A stretch of DNA of 5,063 nt from a bacterium. Its GTDB lineage: Bacteria > Bacillota > Clostridia > Oscillospirales > Oscillospiraceae. The position numbers and the translations under genes are program-made. The stretch is from positions 1 through 5,063 of the forward strand of contig SFQY01000060.1 of the NCBI GenBank assembly GCA_004562395.1, in the 5' to 3' direction. Below are positions 4,978-5,063 of this stretch, piece by piece. The notes under the pieces were generated by a model that saw only the letters and a program-made list of their open reading frames with translations, searched no databases and had not been told where the DNA came from. Each line of letters starts with the position of its first letter. The first letter of the stretch is position 1.

Positions 4978-5063
4978 ACGGGGTGTACCGTAGGGCGGGG
5001 GCTCGCCCCCGCCGCTGGGTTCCGGTTTTGAACGGCTGCCATTCAACCCAAATATCCAAAATC
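4978..5063. mobile_element. Start of a second copy of the nested palindromic insertion, in El4
   Basis: The order gacggggtgt, cgtagggc, GC palindrome matches the left end of the insertion in El2. The palindrome ggcgggggc-tc-gcccccgcc differs from that of El2 by a compensated change (T/A to G/C at positions 8 and 13). A possible ccggtttt...cgg hairpin follows (about 5022-5035), similar in place to the central hairpin of the El2 insertion. The right end lies beyond the window. Confidence 0.55.

Larger units (their letters stand above)
4874..5063 (+). repeat. El4: left part of a fourth element copy, cut by the window edge
   Basis: It starts 26 bp after the deacetylase stop codon. It has four heptads (4874-4901), a gataagg box (4902-4908), hairpin atcccc-ttc-ggggat (4910-4924), and an arm with cagtgttcgacaaattgg, close to the right arm of El3 read in reverse (cagcgttcgacaaattgg). 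After tggtgttt it enters gacggggtgtaccgtagggc (from 4978), which corresponds to the nested insertion of El2 at the same arm position. A 20-nt near-perfect palindrome follows (4994-5013). The core orientation cannot be read because the window ends first. Confidence 0.85.

Overview
The window looks like chromosomal DNA of a GC-rich, spore-forming Clostridia species, probably an Oscillospiraceae-type gut bacterium. The reasons are GC-rich third codon positions, Gram-positive Shine-Dalgarno sequences (aaaggagg, gggagg), a PdaA-type cortex deacetylase, and long structured intergenic repeats of a kind I associate with this group. The taxonomic assignment is an inference.

Three intact genes lie on the + strand and are not an obvious operon: a MocR/PdxR-type regulator (GntR helix-turn-helix fused to an aminotransferase fold, 278-1642), an ADP-ribosylglycohydrolase-fold protein that lacks the family's metal-binding aspartates (2390-3490), and a PdaA-like polysaccharide deacetylase with an N-terminal signal or anchor (4074-4847). 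No shared pathway is evident.

All four intergenic spaces in view hold a copy of one large modular inverted-repeat element: El1 (1-217, right part only), El2 (1734-2328, complete, 595 bp), El3 (3534-3986, complete, 453 bp) and El4 (4874-5063, left part only). Going inward, each end has exactly four tandem 7-bp units (GATATNA), a GATGTGG-like box, a 15-nt hairpin (atcccc-loop-ggggat), a roughly 75-nt arm, and a 19-nt GC palindrome (ccttcccccggggggaagg). Two such palindromes enclose a core of about 160 bp, itself a row of hairpins. In El3 the core is reversed relative to El2 while the outer arms keep their left/right identity, so the core appears to have flipped between the palindromes. El2 also carries a nested palindromic insertion of about 140 bp in its left arm, and El4 begins the same insertion at the same site.

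Other points are a good sigma-A-type promoter at 1659-1687 that faces El2 with no gene directly behind it, and the absence of convincing intrinsic terminators after any of the three genes. The repeat family and its apparently invertible core are the strongest candidates for something undescribed; the metal-site-less ADP-ribosylglycohydrolase homologue is the second.
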